Shown: positions 1 to 8,843 of the stretch, piece by piece
Layout of the letters: every line of letters starts with the position of its first letter
Numbering within the stretch: position 1 is the stretch's first letter
Origin: Tsuneonella mangrovi
GTDB taxonomy: Bacteria > Pseudomonadota > Alphaproteobacteria > Sphingomonadales > Sphingomonadaceae
Assembly (NCBI RefSeq): GCF_002269345.1
Contig: NZ_CP022889.1
Span: 1,736,001 to 1,800,000, forward strand
DNA length: 64,000 bases
Direction: 5' to 3'
Translations under genes and position numbers: made by a program
Notes under the pieces: generated by a model
What the model saw: the letters and a program-made list of their open reading frames with translations, nothing else
Told to the model about the DNA's origin: nothing
Database searches by the model: none

Positions 1-1179
1 GACGTTTGCAAGCACGACATCGGCGCGTGCGCCGACATTCGCGATGCCCGGCGACCATTCGCCACTGGCTTCGACCGTCAGATGCGACGAAAGCCCCCGC
101 CTTATAAAGCCGGTGGCTGCAAATGGTCCGTAATCGTTGGAAACTTCGCCGTATCTTCGTCGGACGAAACCGGCATTCATCGCAAATCGCGTCGTTTTCG
201 GCGCGAGCAGGGTTTGCGACATGTAGAATTTGGTCGTCTGGACGATTTCGCGACCCAATGCGTCTTGCATGATTACTGAGACTTCGCCGCGACCGGGCTG
301 GGTCGGGATGTTCCGGACGGTAAATTCGCCCGGTTTGACTTTGCCGAGCTCGTATCGGCTGTCGGCCGTGAGCACATCTAGCGTGGTCGGCACCGCAACG
401 TCTCCGCTGAACGCAGGCAACGGCGTCGTGACGAGATCGGGCCGCAGCCCGAAATCGCTTCCGACCTGGATGCCGCCAAGGCGTACTGCACGCTGCGTCT
501 GGCTACCCGCGCTTACGAAATCACCCATTGTCGCGGCGATTCCCTTGTCCGCGATCGCAATCTGCGCACTGGTTGCCAGTCGAACGACCGCTGGTGAACC
601 ATTTTGCGGGTCGGTGGTCATCCTGACACTGGTGCCGAGCGCGAAATTTCCCCGCACGAGCGCGGCATCGAATAGCGCGCCGGCGCTCGATCCGTGGCTC
701 CCCGCCGAAGCGGTCATGTCGTAGTCGATCCGCAGCGCCGTCAGCGGGCGGCTGTCTCCACTGCGATCTGATGGCACAGCAAAGTCCTTCAGATTGCTGC
801 CGTCGGCTTTCTGGAACCGCTCGATCGTCAACCGCTGCCGCAGGCTGTCGAAGGAAAACTCGTAAATCTTCAGCGCCGACAATGGGATATACCCCGTTGC
901 TCCGTCGGGAACCGGCAGTCCGGCGACCCGCGCGTCATCGGCATTGATCTTCATCGACTGGCCATGGCCTTGCAGGTCGACCATCCGGTTCTTGCGTTGG
1001 CCGTCGACGACGATCTCCGACAGGCCGGGGCCGGGCGCTTGCTGCACGCTTTGCGCAGTCACCCCCTTAGGCAGCGCAAAAGGATCCTCCTGCGCCTGCA
1101 GGGGTGCCCCCGCAAGCGCCGCAACAGCGACCAGGAGCGCTAGGAGAGGCCTAACCGCACGATGAGCGAGGCTGCGCAT
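1..1179 (-). CDS. Fimbrial usher, CsuD/FimD-like (partial, C-terminus outside window)
   Basis: Outer-membrane usher that would thread and assemble pilin subunits delivered by the periplasmic chaperone encoded just upstream. The first 393 residues are visible and the frame is open to base 1. It starts at ATG 1179 with a clear signal peptide (MRSLAHRAVRPLLALL, then a hydrophobic stretch ending near AQAQ-like residues 28-30). It continues with beta-rich usher sequence, including an ITIGD-like segment (AATMGDFVSAG) and a region resembling the plug and early barrel. The start overlaps the end of the chaperone gene by 29 bases, which suggests translational coupling. It is assigned to the archaic (Csu/sigma-type) chaperone-usher class mainly because the neighbours are spore-coat-U proteins. 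An adhesin subunit normally follows the usher and would lie off the left edge. Confidence 0.82.
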   Translation of the reverse strand, partial: MRSLAHRAVRPLLALLVAVAALAGAPLQAQEDPFALPKGVTAQSVQQAPGPGLSEIVVDGQRKNRMVDLQGHGQSMKINADDARVAGLPVPDGATGYIPLSALKIYEFSFDSLRQRLTIERFQKADGSNLKDFAVPSDRSGDSRPLTALRIDYDMTASAGSHGSSAGALFDAALVRGNFALGTSVRMTTDPQNGSPAVVRLATSAQIAIADKGIAATMGDFVSAGSQTQRAVRLGGIQVGSDFGLRPDLVTTPLPAFSGDVAVPTTLDVLTADSRYELGKVKPGEFTVRNIPTQPGRGEVSVIMQDALGREIVQTTKFYMSQTLLAPKTTRFAMNAGFVRRRYGEVSNDYGPFAATGFIRRGLSSHLTVEASGEWSPGIANVGARADVVLANV

Positions 1180-1897
1180 CGACCGTCCGGCCGTCCACAT
1201 AGGCAGTGATCGTCACCGCACCGAGCGAACAGGCATTATCATCCGGCCAGGAAATCGTCGATTTACCCTGCACATAGCGCAGGATATTGTGTCCGAGCGC
1301 GACGGATTTCCCGTCCGCGGTCTTCACGTCGATCTTGATTATCCGTGCCGTCTGGCCACCGCTGTTGGTGACCGAGATCCCGTTCGGTCCGATCGTCCAG
1401 CCAAGCTCAGCAGGAGCGGCCGTATCGCGGTCGAGGAAAACGGGCAGGTTGAACCGGATCCGCGCCTCGGCGGTCCCGGCTTGGGCAAGCGTGGGGTCAG
1501 GCAATTGGTCCACGACCAGCCTGAAACGCTTCTCGCCCGGCGACGCGGGCGTTGTGCGCAATAGGCGCACAATCTGCGTTTCGCCGGCGGGAATGGATAC
1601 GATCGACGGAGAAATGGTCAGGTCGGTGCTCGGAGCGTAGACATCTTCGCCGTTGACCTGCGACCAGGCGAACAGGCGCGTCTGGACCGGCACGGCCCGG
1701 GTCGATACATTCGCTATGAGCAAAGTGGCGCCGCGTTGGGCGTCCTGGATCTCGATCCTGAGAGGCGAGACGTTGAGCGCCGCGCCGGTTGCGGATTGTG
1801 CCGCAGCGGGCGTTTCAGCGCCGACGAGACCGAAGGTGAATGACCCGCACGCTGCGATCGCCACGAACGCGCGGAAGACAGCAGCTGTGCGGATCAT
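1151..1897 (-). CDS. Periplasmic pilus chaperone, PapD/CsuC-like
   Basis: Periplasmic immunoglobulin-fold chaperone of 248 residues that would hold pilin subunits for donation to the usher. A signal peptide covers about residues 1-33 (ending AAAQ). The PapD N-terminal domain is recognisable from LNVSPLRIEI, the strand with RGATLLIANVS, the conserved Trp-containing strand, and the basic segment GETQIVRLLR that in this family anchors the subunit C-terminus. A shorter second domain follows (ELGWTIGPNGISVTNSGG). Start ATG 1897 has GGAGACCTGA directly upstream. It lies between the SCPU pilin and the usher on the same strand, the normal order for an archaic chaperone-usher operon. Confidence 0.88.
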   Translation of the reverse strand: MIRTAAVFRAFVAIAACGSFTFGLVGAETPAAAQSATGAALNVSPLRIEIQDAQRGATLLIANVSTRAVPVQTRLFAWSQVNGEDVYAPSTDLTISPSIVSIPAGETQIVRLLRTTPASPGEKRFRLVVDQLPDPTLAQAGTAEARIRFNLPVFLDRDTAAPAELGWTIGPNGISVTNSGGQTARIIKIDVKTADGKSVALGHNILRYVQGKSTISWPDDNACSLGAVTITAYVDGRTVDAQPRSSCG

Positions 1898-1916
1898 TCA
1901 GGTCTCCATGGTGAGA

Positions 1917-2390
1917 TCAGTAGTTGACGCTGACCACAACCGAATCGCTGTAGGTACCGGCAGGAACCGCCGCCTGGGCCGGAACGCGGCCGTAGAGCGT
2001 GATCGCCTGGTTGGTGCCATCGCCGACGCCGGTCGTACCCGCAGACGGGGTCCACGCGGTCGTGCGAGCCGAATCGCTGTAGATGTCGTAGCTAATCAGG
2101 TCGCCAGCAACCGACTTCAGCTCGCGCTGGGTCGTGGCACCTGCATTCGCGCCGTAGTCGACGAACACCGAGTAAGCGGCACCAGGGGTGCAGTTCACGG
2201 TCGTCGGCGAAGTCGAATCGATGGCGACGGCAAGCGAAGTCGTCGAACCGAAATCCAGCGGCTGCGCGGTCACGCTGCACGCCGTGGTAACGTTGAGCGA
2301 GACCTGAACGGTCCCGGTGGCTGTGCCCGCAAACGAAGGCGTGGCGGTAACGGCTGCGGCAGCAGCAACAAGAATAGCAATCTTACGCAT
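1917..2390 (-). CDS. Spore coat U domain pilin subunit, CsuA/B-like (1)
   Basis: Secreted structural subunit of 157 residues with a signal peptide (MRKIAILVAAAAAV...SFAG) and one SCPU domain. The domain shows the paired cysteines (ACSV and VNCTPG), the ISYDIYSDSART segment, and the closing repeat LYGRVPAQ...AGTYSDSVVVSVNY typical of Csu pilins. The start has AGGGGA about ten bases upstream. It is the first gene of the chaperone-usher operon as seen here, 19 bases before the chaperone gene. The organism probably uses this pilus for surface attachment; that is inference from Acinetobacter Csu and relatives. Confidence 0.9.
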   Translation of the reverse strand: MRKIAILVAAAAAVTATPSFAGTATGTVQVSLNVTTACSVTAQPLDFGSTTSLAVAIDSTSPTTVNCTPGAAYSVFVDYGANAGATTQRELKSVAGDLISYDIYSDSARTTAWTPSAGTTGVGDGTNQAITLYGRVPAQAAVPAGTYSDSVVVSVNY

Positions 2391-2617
2391 GGTAATTGAT
2401 CCCCTAAGTCCTGGCTAAGTAATGTGCCGGGTACTTCCATGGCGCAGAAAGCTTGCGAAACCCCTAATGGTTACGCAGGAATTCGTGCTTCGTTACGGGA
2501 ACTTGCCTACGGTAATATGGTTAACACCGGGTAAAAGGTGCGGACGATTTTAACCACGCCAGGAGCGTGCATCTGGCTTACATTCTGTCGGATGGGCGTT
2601 CGAGCGAGGCTAACGGC
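2391..2617. promoter_or_regulatory. Spacer between the two SCPU pilin genes, probable csu-type promoter region
   Basis: This 227-base non-coding stretch is AT-richer than its surroundings and should carry the promoter for the minus-strand pilin-chaperone-usher genes. On the minus strand it contains TTTA-N7-TTAACC (bases 2521-2535), one mismatch from the TTAA-N7-TTAA motif bound by CtrA in Caulobacter. I see no convincing ORF and no terminator hairpin with a U-tract. Confidence 0.4.
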
Positions 2618-3124
2618 TCAAAAGCTGAGGGTAATCGTGACGGTGTCGAGATAGACCGTCGGCAGCGCCTTGCCTGCCGGAACCCGGCCATAGAGCGTGT
2701 GGGTCACCGTACCGCTGGGAGGGATGGTGCCGGATTCCAGCGATCCGGGCGTTGCGCCCCATCGCTGGGTGCGCGCAGCATCTTGGTAAATGTCGTAGCT
2801 GACGTAGATGAATTTCAGATTCACCGCGGTTTGCGCGAGCATCCGGCGCTGGCCAGCTGCAGTCGCATTCTGCCCGTCGTCGATCGACACCGTGTAGGCG
2901 GTGCCCGGATTGCAAGTCACGTCGATCGTCGAGGATGCGTCAATCTGTTTGATGTTGGGCTTGGAGTTGCCGAACATCAGCGGATTGGTCTTGATCCCGC
3001 AACTCGTATTGACCTTGAGTGTAGCCGGAACCGAATTGGTCGTTTGTCCGGCATAGGCCGGGTTCGCTGCAGCCAGGCAGGCTGCAAACGCCGGAAATAC
3101 AGCGATTTTCATCACGGATTTCAC
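2618..3124 (-). CDS. Spore coat U domain pilin subunit (2)
   Basis: Second SCPU-domain secreted protein, 168 residues. It carries the same hallmarks as its neighbour: a cysteine in TSCGIKTNPL, another in VTCNPGTAY, ISYDIYQDAART-like text (VSYDIYQDAARTQRW), and the C-terminal LYGRVPAGKAL...TVTITLSF. The chosen start is GTG 3124, which lies nine bases after AGGGGA. ATG 3112 is an alternative that leaves the signal peptide intact (MKIAVFPAFAACLAAA). It is a paralogue of the 1917-2390 pilin on the same strand. Two different SCPU proteins in one cluster are usual for Csu-type pili, where minor subunits form the adapter or tip. Confidence 0.85.
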   Translation of the reverse strand: MKSVMKIAVFPAFAACLAAANPAYAGQTTNSVPATLKVNTSCGIKTNPLMFGNSKPNIKQIDASSTIDVTCNPGTAYTVSIDDGQNATAAGQRRMLAQTAVNLKFIYVSYDIYQDAARTQRWGATPGSLESGTIPPSGTVTHTLYGRVPAGKALPTVYLDTVTITLSF

Positions 3125-3208
3125 AGTGACCGGTCCCCTATCCGGCCGCTGTGTAACCAAAAATGCTTACCGGTATCCTAATCACCTTGGGATCGAACCG
3201 GCGATTGA

Positions 3209-4189
3209 TCAGATATCGCCGCCCGTAAGCCTCTGACAAACAAGGTCGAGTTGGTCGAGTGTACGATATCGGATAGTCACTGTTCCTGCCCGCGGATCGG
3301 CGTCGGTCTTGATCCGAACCGACAGGCCGAGAAACTCCTCCAAATGACGCTGGACTGCAGCGATGTCGGCATCGTTAGTGCCAGGACGAGCCGCGCGGGC
3401 CTTGCGGCGTTCTCCCTCGCCAGCCGCCCCCGCGGCCCCCTTGCGCACAAGACGCTCGACCTCGCGAACGGACAGCTTGCCGTTAACCGCCTGCCGCGCA
3501 AGCGGGACGGCGTTTTCGTTGCCGATCAGCGCACGCGCATGGCCCATCGAAAGCTGTTCATCTTCAACAAGATCAAGCACTTCATCGGGCAGGAGCAGCA
3601 ACCGTTGGAGATTCGCGACGTGGCTGCGCGATTTATCGACCAACTTGGCTATTTCGGCCTGGGTCATGCCTTCGAGATCGGCCAGCCGCTGGTAAGCCCT
3701 GCCCTCCTCTACCGGATTGAGATCCTCGCGCTGGACATTCTCGATCAGCGCCAGCGCCATTACTTCGCGCTCATCGAGATCGCGCACCAACGCGGGAATC
3801 TCGTGCAGTCTGGCTTTCTGCGCCGCACGCCAGCGGCGTTCACCCGCGACCAACTGGAAGCGCCCGCCGGCAAGCGGACGGACTATTACCGGCTGGATTA
3901 CCCCGCGCTGGGCGATCGACTGGGCGAGCTGCTCAAGTGCTTCCTCGTCGAAGCGTTTACGGGGCTGGTTGGGCAGCGGTTCGATCGCCGACACGGGCAG
4001 GCTGGAAAGCCCCGAACCCGCTGTTTTTACGAGCGTTCCACCCTCGTCGGGTGTGCCGCCGGCGGCCAGTGGCTCCTCCCTCCGGGTTTCGCCGAGCAGG
4101 GCGCCCAGCCCCTTGCCGAGTTTCTTCTTCGTGTCACCCTTGGGGCGTTCCGGGATCGAGAAACGAATGGGGTCGGTCGGATCGCTCAT
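3209..4189 (-). CDS. parB: Chromosome partitioning protein ParB (parS-binding CTPase)
   Basis: DNA-segregation clamp protein of 326 residues that loads at parS, uses CTP to slide and spread, and stimulates ParA. Visible features in order are the N-terminal ParA-stimulating motif GKGLGALLGE (about residues 25-34), the ParB/Spo0J nucleotide-binding core with GERRWRAA (about 117-123), the arginine-rich ENVQREDLNP box, an HTH (MTQAEIAKLVDKSRSHVAN, about 175-193), and a C-terminal dimerisation domain. The start is ATG 4189, which overlaps the parA stop as ATGA (4186-4189). Longer upstream translation is possible in frame but runs through parA. parS-like sites lie 0.8-3.3 kb upstream. Confidence 0.97.
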   Translation of the reverse strand: MSDPTDPIRFSIPERPKGDTKKKLGKGLGALLGETRREEPLAAGGTPDEGGTLVKTAGSGLSSLPVSAIEPLPNQPRKRFDEEALEQLAQSIAQRGVIQPVIVRPLAGGRFQLVAGERRWRAAQKARLHEIPALVRDLDEREVMALALIENVQREDLNPVEEGRAYQRLADLEGMTQAEIAKLVDKSRSHVANLQRLLLLPDEVLDLVEDEQLSMGHARALIGNENAVPLARQAVNGKLSVREVERLVRKGAAGAAGEGERRKARAARPGTNDADIAAVQRHLEEFLGLSVRIKTDADPRAGTVTIRYRTLDQLDLVCQRLTGGDI

Positions 4190-4962
4190 GCGGCTTTCCT
4201 TTCGGCAGGGATGCGCCCGATCAGTTCGCGCGCAAGGGCGATATAGGCGCGGCTCCCGGGGCAATTGTGATCGTAGACAAGCGCCGGAAGTCCGTGGCTC
4301 GGCGCTTCGGACAAGCGGACGTTGCGAGGGATTACCGATTCGAACACCAGCGGCCCGAGGCAATCGCGCACGTCATCGGCCACCTGGTCGGTCAAGCGGT
4401 TGCGCCGGTCGAACATCGTCAGGACGATGCCGATGATTCCGAGATCGGGATTGAACCGGTTCTGGACCCGCTCGACCGTCTGCAAGAGCTGGCTCAGACC
4501 CTCGAGAGCGAAGAATTCGCACTGGAGAGGCACCAACAGAGTATCGGCTGCACCGAGTGCATTGAGCGTCAAGAGCCCCAGCGATGGCGGGCAGTCGATA
4601 AAGGCAATATCGTGGCCGTTGTGGCCAGCGAGGGCGGTCGACAACCGGGCAGTGCGATCCTCCACGGCGACCAGTTCGACCTCGGCTCCGCTCAGGTCCT
4701 GCGTCGCCGGGACGATGTCGAGCCCCGGGATGTTGGTCGGCTGGATGCACTCGGCCAGCGGTTGCCCCTCGACGACGAGGTCGTAGCTCGAATTGTCTCG
4801 ATGCTCTCCGTCGACGCCCATCCCGGTGGAGGCATTTCCTTGCGGATCGAGGTCGATTAGCAAGGTTTTCCAGCCGGTTGCCGCCATCGCAGTAGCGATG
4901 TTGATCGCTGTCGTGGTCTTGCCCACCCCGCCCTTCTGGTTGGCTATGGCGATGGTGATCAT
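4186..4962 (-). CDS. parA: Chromosome partitioning ATPase ParA (Soj family)
   Basis: Deviant-Walker ATPase of 258 residues that drives ParB-parS complexes toward the new pole. It begins [18 protein letters not shown], giving the deviant Walker A lysines K10 and K15. LLIDLDPQGN forms the Walker A-prime region and AFIDCPPSLG the Walker B region. No N-terminal HTH extension is present, so this is the small chromosomal type. The start overlaps the rsmG stop as ATGA (4959-4962) and the stop overlaps the parB start by four bases, so rsmG-parA-parB is probably translated as one coupled unit, the conserved alphaproteobacterial order. Confidence 0.97.
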   Translation of the reverse strand: MITIAIANQKGGVGKTTTAINIATAMAATGWKTLLIDLDPQGNASTGMGVDGEHRDNSSYDLVVEGQPLAECIQPTNIPGLDIVPATQDLSGAEVELVAVEDRTARLSTALAGHNGHDIAFIDCPPSLGLLTLNALGAADTLLVPLQCEFFALEGLSQLLQTVERVQNRFNPDLGIIGIVLTMFDRRNRLTDQVADDVRDCLGPLVFESVIPRNVRLSEAPSHGLPALVYDHNCPGSRAYIALARELIGRIPAERKAA

Positions 4963-5594
4963 TGCGGCAACGCCTCCTTGTTTCGACCCACGATAATTCC
5001 CGATTCCGGGTCGGTAAGCGAGGGTTCCACGTGGAACATCCGCCTCATCCCCCGCGGCAGGCCGGCTACTTCCTGCTCCGCCGAGCGCCCCTTGGGCAAC
5101 AGCCACACGGTGTCGCTTGTGGAAAAGCGGCGGGATAAGCTGAGCAAACGCGGCATCGGAGCAAATGCGCGCGCCGATATGACACTCGCGGAGAATGTAT
5201 CGAGGAGTTCGAGGCGTTTTCCCTCGATTCTACATCGCTCAAGTCCGAGCTTCACTACCATGCGAGTGAGCCACTCGATTCGCCTCTTGCGCGATTCGAC
5301 CAACACCACGGGCCACTCCGGGCGCAAAATCGCGATCACGAGACCAGGAAACCCGGCTCCTGAACCCAGGTCGAGCCAAGGAGCATCCAGCGTTTCACGT
5401 GAAACATGATGGAGCAACTGTGCGCTATCGGCCAGATGCCGCTGCCACACCGAGTCGAGCGAGCGAGCGGCCACCAGGTTCTGGTGTGTATTTTCAACAC
5501 ACAGGCTGGCAACCAATTCCTCAAGCCGCTCGATCGCTCGGTTCGAGCCGAGTTCCTCTACAAATGTGCGAGCTTCGCCTTCCGAAGCGATCAC
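4959..5594 (-). CDS. rsmG: 16S rRNA (guanine-N7)-methyltransferase RsmG (GidB)
   Basis: SAM-dependent enzyme of 211 residues that methylates N7 of a guanine in the 530 loop of 16S rRNA. The SAM-binding motif [11 protein letters not shown] sits at about residues 74-84, followed by ILVE-like [13 protein letters not shown] and [14 protein letters not shown], which are conserved in RsmG. The start is GTG 5594, overlapping the mnmG stop as GTGA. A longer upstream ORF in this frame is only antisense-type low-complexity sequence within mnmG and was not used. Two parS-like palindromes (5023-5038 and 5391-5406) lie inside this gene, encoding the residues around FHVEP and HHVSRET. Confidence 0.95.
   Translation of the reverse strand: MIASEGEARTFVEELGSNRAIERLEELVASLCVENTHQNLVAARSLDSVWQRHLADSAQLLHHVSRETLDAPWLDLGSGAGFPGLVIAILRPEWPVVLVESRKRRIEWLTRMVVKLGLERCRIEGKRLELLDTFSASVISARAFAPMPRLLSLSRRFSTSDTVWLLPKGRSAEQEVAGLPRGMRRMFHVEPSLTDPESGIIVGRNKEALPQ
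5023..5038. promoter_or_regulatory. parS-like site 1 (degenerate)
   Basis: The 16-mer GGTTCCACGTGGAACA is centred on CACGTG inside rsmG. It differs from the canonical bacterial parS TGTTTCACGTGAAACA at three positions, two of which form a symmetric C/G substitution that keeps the inner palindrome GTTCCACGTGGAAC perfect. It lies about 60 bases upstream of the parA start. Assignment as a ParB site is inference from sequence and from its position beside parAB. Confidence 0.7.
5391..5406. promoter_or_regulatory. parS site 2 (near-canonical)
   Basis: CGTTTCACGTGAAACA matches the canonical parS at 15 of 16 positions; only the first base differs. It lies within the rsmG coding sequence. This is the best match of the four parS-like palindromes in the window. 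Confidence 0.88.
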
Positions 5595-7441
5595 GCCGCC
5601 GCCTCCACACGCCGGGCGTGGACCAGCAGCGCAGCGAGTGCCGCGGGGGTAATTCCGGGAATCCGACCGGCCGCAGCGAGATTTGCAGGCTTCGCGGCCG
5701 CGAGCCGCTCGACCATCTCGTTCGACAGGCCGGGTACAGCTTCGAACCGAAAGTCGGGCGCCAGTCGGACCGCTTCGCTCGCTCGCAAGTCGCGCAATTC
5801 CGCTTCCTGCCGCGCGAGATAGGGCGCGTAGGCAGCGTCTTCGGCAAGCTCGATCCCGGCCTCGTCGTCGGCAAAACCTTCGGGCAACCACGCCTTTAGC
5901 GATTGGCCGTCAAGGTCAGGGTGCGCCAACCATTCGGCCAGCGGCTTGCGTCCGGCGTCGCGTTTCACCGGAAGTCCCGCCTCGGCCAGCTCCACCGATG
6001 TCACTGGCACAGCGATTGCCGTGTTCCACGTGGAACGTCGATGCTCGCGCGCATCGAACCACACCTTTCGCTCTTCGCCGACACAACCGGTAGCAATCGC
6101 CAGTGGGGTCAATCGGGTGGTGGCATTGCTCGCGCGCAAGCGCAGCCGATACTCTGCTCGGGCCGTGAGCATGCGGTATGGCTCGCTCGCGCCGTGCAGA
6201 GTCAGGTCGTCGATCATCACGGCAATGTACGAATTCGCTCGGTCGAGCAAAGGCGCTTCACGCCCAAGAACGCTCGCCGCGGCATTCATCCCGGCAACGA
6301 GGCCTTGTGCAGCCGCTTCCTCATACCCGGTCGTGCCATTAATCTGTCCCGCGCAATAGAGGCCCGGGATCGCCTTGACTTGCAACCCGCCATCGAGTGC
6401 GCGTGGATCGATATGATCGTATTCGACCGCATATCCGGGGACGACCATCTCAACCTGCTCCAATCCTGCCATGGTGCGCAGGAAGGCGAGCTGGACGTCG
6501 GTCGGTAACGATGTGCTGATCCCGTTGGGGTAGACCAGGTGTGTTGCCAATCCCTCGGGCTCGAGGAATACCTGGTGCCCGTCACGGTCGCCGAAGCGGT
6601 GGATCTTGTCTTCGATCGAGGGGCAATAGCGAGGCCCCGCCGCCCCGATCGCCCCACTGAACAGAGGCGAACGGTGGAGGTTGGCGCGGATCAGGTCGTG
6701 CCCCGCGCTTGTCGTACGCGTGATCGCACAAGCGACCTGCGGGTTCGCGCGAGACCGGGTGAGCGGAGACATTGTCCACGCCTCTGCATCGGAAGGCTGT
6801 TCGTCCAACCGTGCCCAATCGATCGTGCGCCCGTCGAGGCGCGGGGGCGTCCCGGTCTTGAGCCGCGCCATCGGCAAGTCTGCCTCGCGCAGCTGCATAG
6901 CCAGCGCTTGCGCCGAATTCTCGCCAATCCGGCCACCTTCGAAGCGTTCCTCGCCCCGGAACAAGGTGCCGCCAAGAAAAGTCCCGGTGCACAGAATGAC
7001 AGCTCGGGTTACCAGTTGTGTTCCGTCGCCAAGCCCGAGTCCTGCAATGCGTCCGCCATCCAAGAGCAAAGACGCCACTTCGCCAGCCACCACTGAAAGG
7101 TTGGCCTGCTTGCGAATGAATTGCTGGACCGCCCCCCTGAACAACATCCGATCGGCCTGGACGCGCGGACCCCAAACTGCACTCCCCTTCGAGCGATTGA
7201 GCATCCGGTAATGGATTGCGCCCGCATCGGCTGCTCGACCTATGATACCGTCGAACGCATCCACCTCGCGAACAAGGTGACCTTTCCCGAGACCGCCGAT
7301 TGCCGGATTGCAGCTCATCGCCCCGATCGCGTCGGGATCGAATGTGACAAGTCCGACGCGCGCACCCATCCGTGCGGCTACGGCTGCCGCCTCTACGCCG
7401 GCGTGACCGCCGCCGACAACGAGGATGTCGAACGCTTCCAT
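5591..7441 (-). CDS. mnmG: tRNA uridine-5-carboxymethylaminomethyl modification enzyme MnmG (GidA)
   Basis: FAD-dependent partner of MnmE that installs the cmnm5 group on U34 of certain tRNAs. The protein is 616 residues. It has the FAD dinucleotide motif VVGGGHAG at residues 8-15, then [21 protein letters not shown] with the conserved active-site Cys, [12 protein letters not shown], and [13 protein letters not shown] near the flavin-binding end. ATG 7441 is chosen because the family begins just before the Rossmann strand; an in-frame start 27 bases upstream (7468) is possible. It is followed by rsmG with a GTGA overlap. A parS-like palindrome lies in the coding sequence near residue 469. Confidence 0.96.
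   Translation of the reverse strand: MEAFDILVVGGGHAGVEAAAVAARMGARVGLVTFDPDAIGAMSCNPAIGGLGKGHLVREVDAFDGIIGRAADAGAIHYRMLNRSKGSAVWGPRVQADRMLFRGAVQQFIRKQANLSVVAGEVASLLLDGGRIAGLGLGDGTQLVTRAVILCTGTFLGGTLFRGEERFEGGRIGENSAQALAMQLREADLPMARLKTGTPPRLDGRTIDWARLDEQPSDAEAWTMSPLTRSRANPQVACAITRTTSAGHDLIRANLHRSPLFSGAIGAAGPRYCPSIEDKIHRFGDRDGHQVFLEPEGLATHLVYPNGISTSLPTDVQLAFLRTMAGLEQVEMVVPGYAVEYDHIDPRALDGGLQVKAIPGLYCAGQINGTTGYEEAAAQGLVAGMNAAASVLGREAPLLDRANSYIAVMIDDLTLHGASEPYRMLTARAEYRLRLRASNATTRLTPLAIATGCVGEERKVWFDAREHRRSTWNTAIAVPVTSVELAEAGLPVKRDAGRKPLAEWLAHPDLDGQSLKAWLPEGFADDEAGIELAEDAAYAPYLARQEAELRDLRASEAVRLAPDFRFEAVPGLSNEMVERLAAAKPANLAAAGRIPGITPAALAALLVHARRVEAAA
6022..6037. promoter_or_regulatory. parS-like site 3
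   Basis: TGTTCCACGTGGAACG lies inside mnmG. It differs from canonical parS at three positions, with the same symmetric C/G pair seen in site 1, and the inner 14-bp palindrome GTTCCACGTGGAAC is perfect. Recurrence of this variant close to parAB supports a local ParB-binding consensus rather than chance. Confidence 0.72.
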
Positions 7442-7522
7442 CGAAAGGCGCAGATAGGTGACCGACACAACCCGGTCAAAGCCTGATTAGTCGCAATGGT
7501 TGACCCGAGCGCCAATTCGCGA

Positions 7523-7538
7523 TGTTTCACGTGGAACA
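7523..7538. promoter_or_regulatory. parS site 4 (near-canonical, intergenic)
   Basis: TGTTTCACGTGGAACA differs from canonical parS at one position. It lies in the roughly 100-base gap between mnmE and mnmG, three bases past the mnmE stop. It is the only one of the four sites outside a coding sequence, so it is under the least protein-level constraint. Confidence 0.87.
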
Positions 7539-7541
7539 CGC

Positions 7542-8813
7542 CTATTTCCCGATACAGAAACGCCCAAAAAGCGCGTCGAGCATGTCTTCAGTGGTTGCGC
7601 GGCCGGTCAACCGATCGAACGCGACACGCGTCGCACGCAGACGCTCGGCCGTGATCAAGGGATCGCCCTCTATCGAAATACCCGACAACGCCGAATGGGC
7701 CTCCGTCATGATGTCATGCTGCCGCTTGCTCAGCGCGCCTTCTCCGGGTCTTGGCAAAGACTTTCTCGCAACATCAATCAGTTGATGCTTCAAGCTTTCA
7801 ACTCCTGAACCATCGATGGCCGACACCCGTACCCGCGCATCGCGCTTGGTTGCCTTGCCGAGATCGGCCATCGTTTCGACTTCCCAAGACCCCACCGGGC
7901 CCTCACCTTCGGCACCGAGCCACAGCACCAGATCGGCTCGATCGAGTGCTGATCTGGCGCGATCGATCCCTTCGCGCTCGATCGCATCGTCGGTCGCCTC
8001 GTGCAGCCCGGCTGTATCGACCAGCGTGAACGCAATGCCCTCGAATGCGACTGATCGCTCGATGACATCGCGGGTAGTACCTGCGGTCGGAGAGGTTATC
8101 GCAGCTTCATTCTCAAGCAATACATTGAATAAGCTGGATTTTCCAACATTCGGCGGCCCTGCGAGTACCACCCTGAAGCCCTCTTTGAGCGGTTCGGCGC
8201 GCGGCCTTGCCAACCAGATGGCCAATTCTTCTTCCAAATCAGCGATTTGAGCAGAGAACTCTGGCGAAAGTCCGCCAACATCGTCTTCGTCACCAAAATC
8301 GAGCACCGCCTCCACTTGCGCGGAAAGGCGCAGTAGGCGTTCCCGCCAACCATCGATCGTACGCGACAACGCACCCGAAGCCATCGCCATCGCCGACCGG
8401 CGCTGCAGTTCCGTTTCGGCTTCGAGGAGATCGGCGAGTCCTTCGGCCTCGGCAAGATCGATCCGTCCATTCACGAACGCGCGCCGGGTGAACTCGCCCG
8501 CCTCGGCCCTGCGTAGCCCGATTCCCGCAAGTGCGCCTTCGATGGCGGCAACCACGGCTCGCCCACCGTGCAGGTGCAGCTCGACCGTATCTTCTCCGGT
8601 AGCGGTGCCCGGCCCCGGCAACCACAGCACCAACGCGCGGTCGAGCGGCGCACCCTCTCCGTCACGCAACTCCGTCGCCACGGCACGGCGCGGCTCCGGC
8701 ACCCTGCCCGCCAACGCCTCAATTGATTCATGCGCACGAGCTCCGCTCACGCGGACGACCGCAATCGCTGCGGGCGGCGCTCCGCTCGACAAGGCAAAGA
8801 TGGTGTCGCTCAT
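7542..8813 (-). CDS. mnmE: tRNA modification GTPase MnmE (TrmE)
   Basis: GTPase of 423 residues acting with MnmG in wobble-uridine modification. It has an N-terminal tetrahydrofolate-binding domain (MSDTIFALSSGAPPAAIAV; EFTRRAFVNGRIDL), an inserted G domain with AGPPNVGKSSLFN at about residues 218-230, TSPTAGTTRD, and DTAGLHE. The C-terminal box ends FCIGK with the conserved cysteine at residue 421. ATG 8813 fits the family N-terminus; an in-frame start five codons upstream also exists. mnmE and mnmG lie side by side near oriC in many bacteria. Confidence 0.96.
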   Translation of the reverse strand: MSDTIFALSSGAPPAAIAVVRVSGARAHESIEALAGRVPEPRRAVATELRDGEGAPLDRALVLWLPGPGTATGEDTVELHLHGGRAVVAAIEGALAGIGLRRAEAGEFTRRAFVNGRIDLAEAEGLADLLEAETELQRRSAMAMASGALSRTIDGWRERLLRLSAQVEAVLDFGDEDDVGGLSPEFSAQIADLEEELAIWLARPRAEPLKEGFRVVLAGPPNVGKSSLFNVLLENEAAITSPTAGTTRDVIERSVAFEGIAFTLVDTAGLHEATDDAIEREGIDRARSALDRADLVLWLGAEGEGPVGSWEVETMADLGKATKRDARVRVSAIDGSGVESLKHQLIDVARKSLPRPGEGALSKRQHDIMTEAHSALSGISIEGDPLITAERLRATRVAFDRLTGRATTEDMLDALFGRFCIGK

Positions 8814-8843
8814 CGCAGCTTGCGGCACCGCGCGCGGCGCGCC

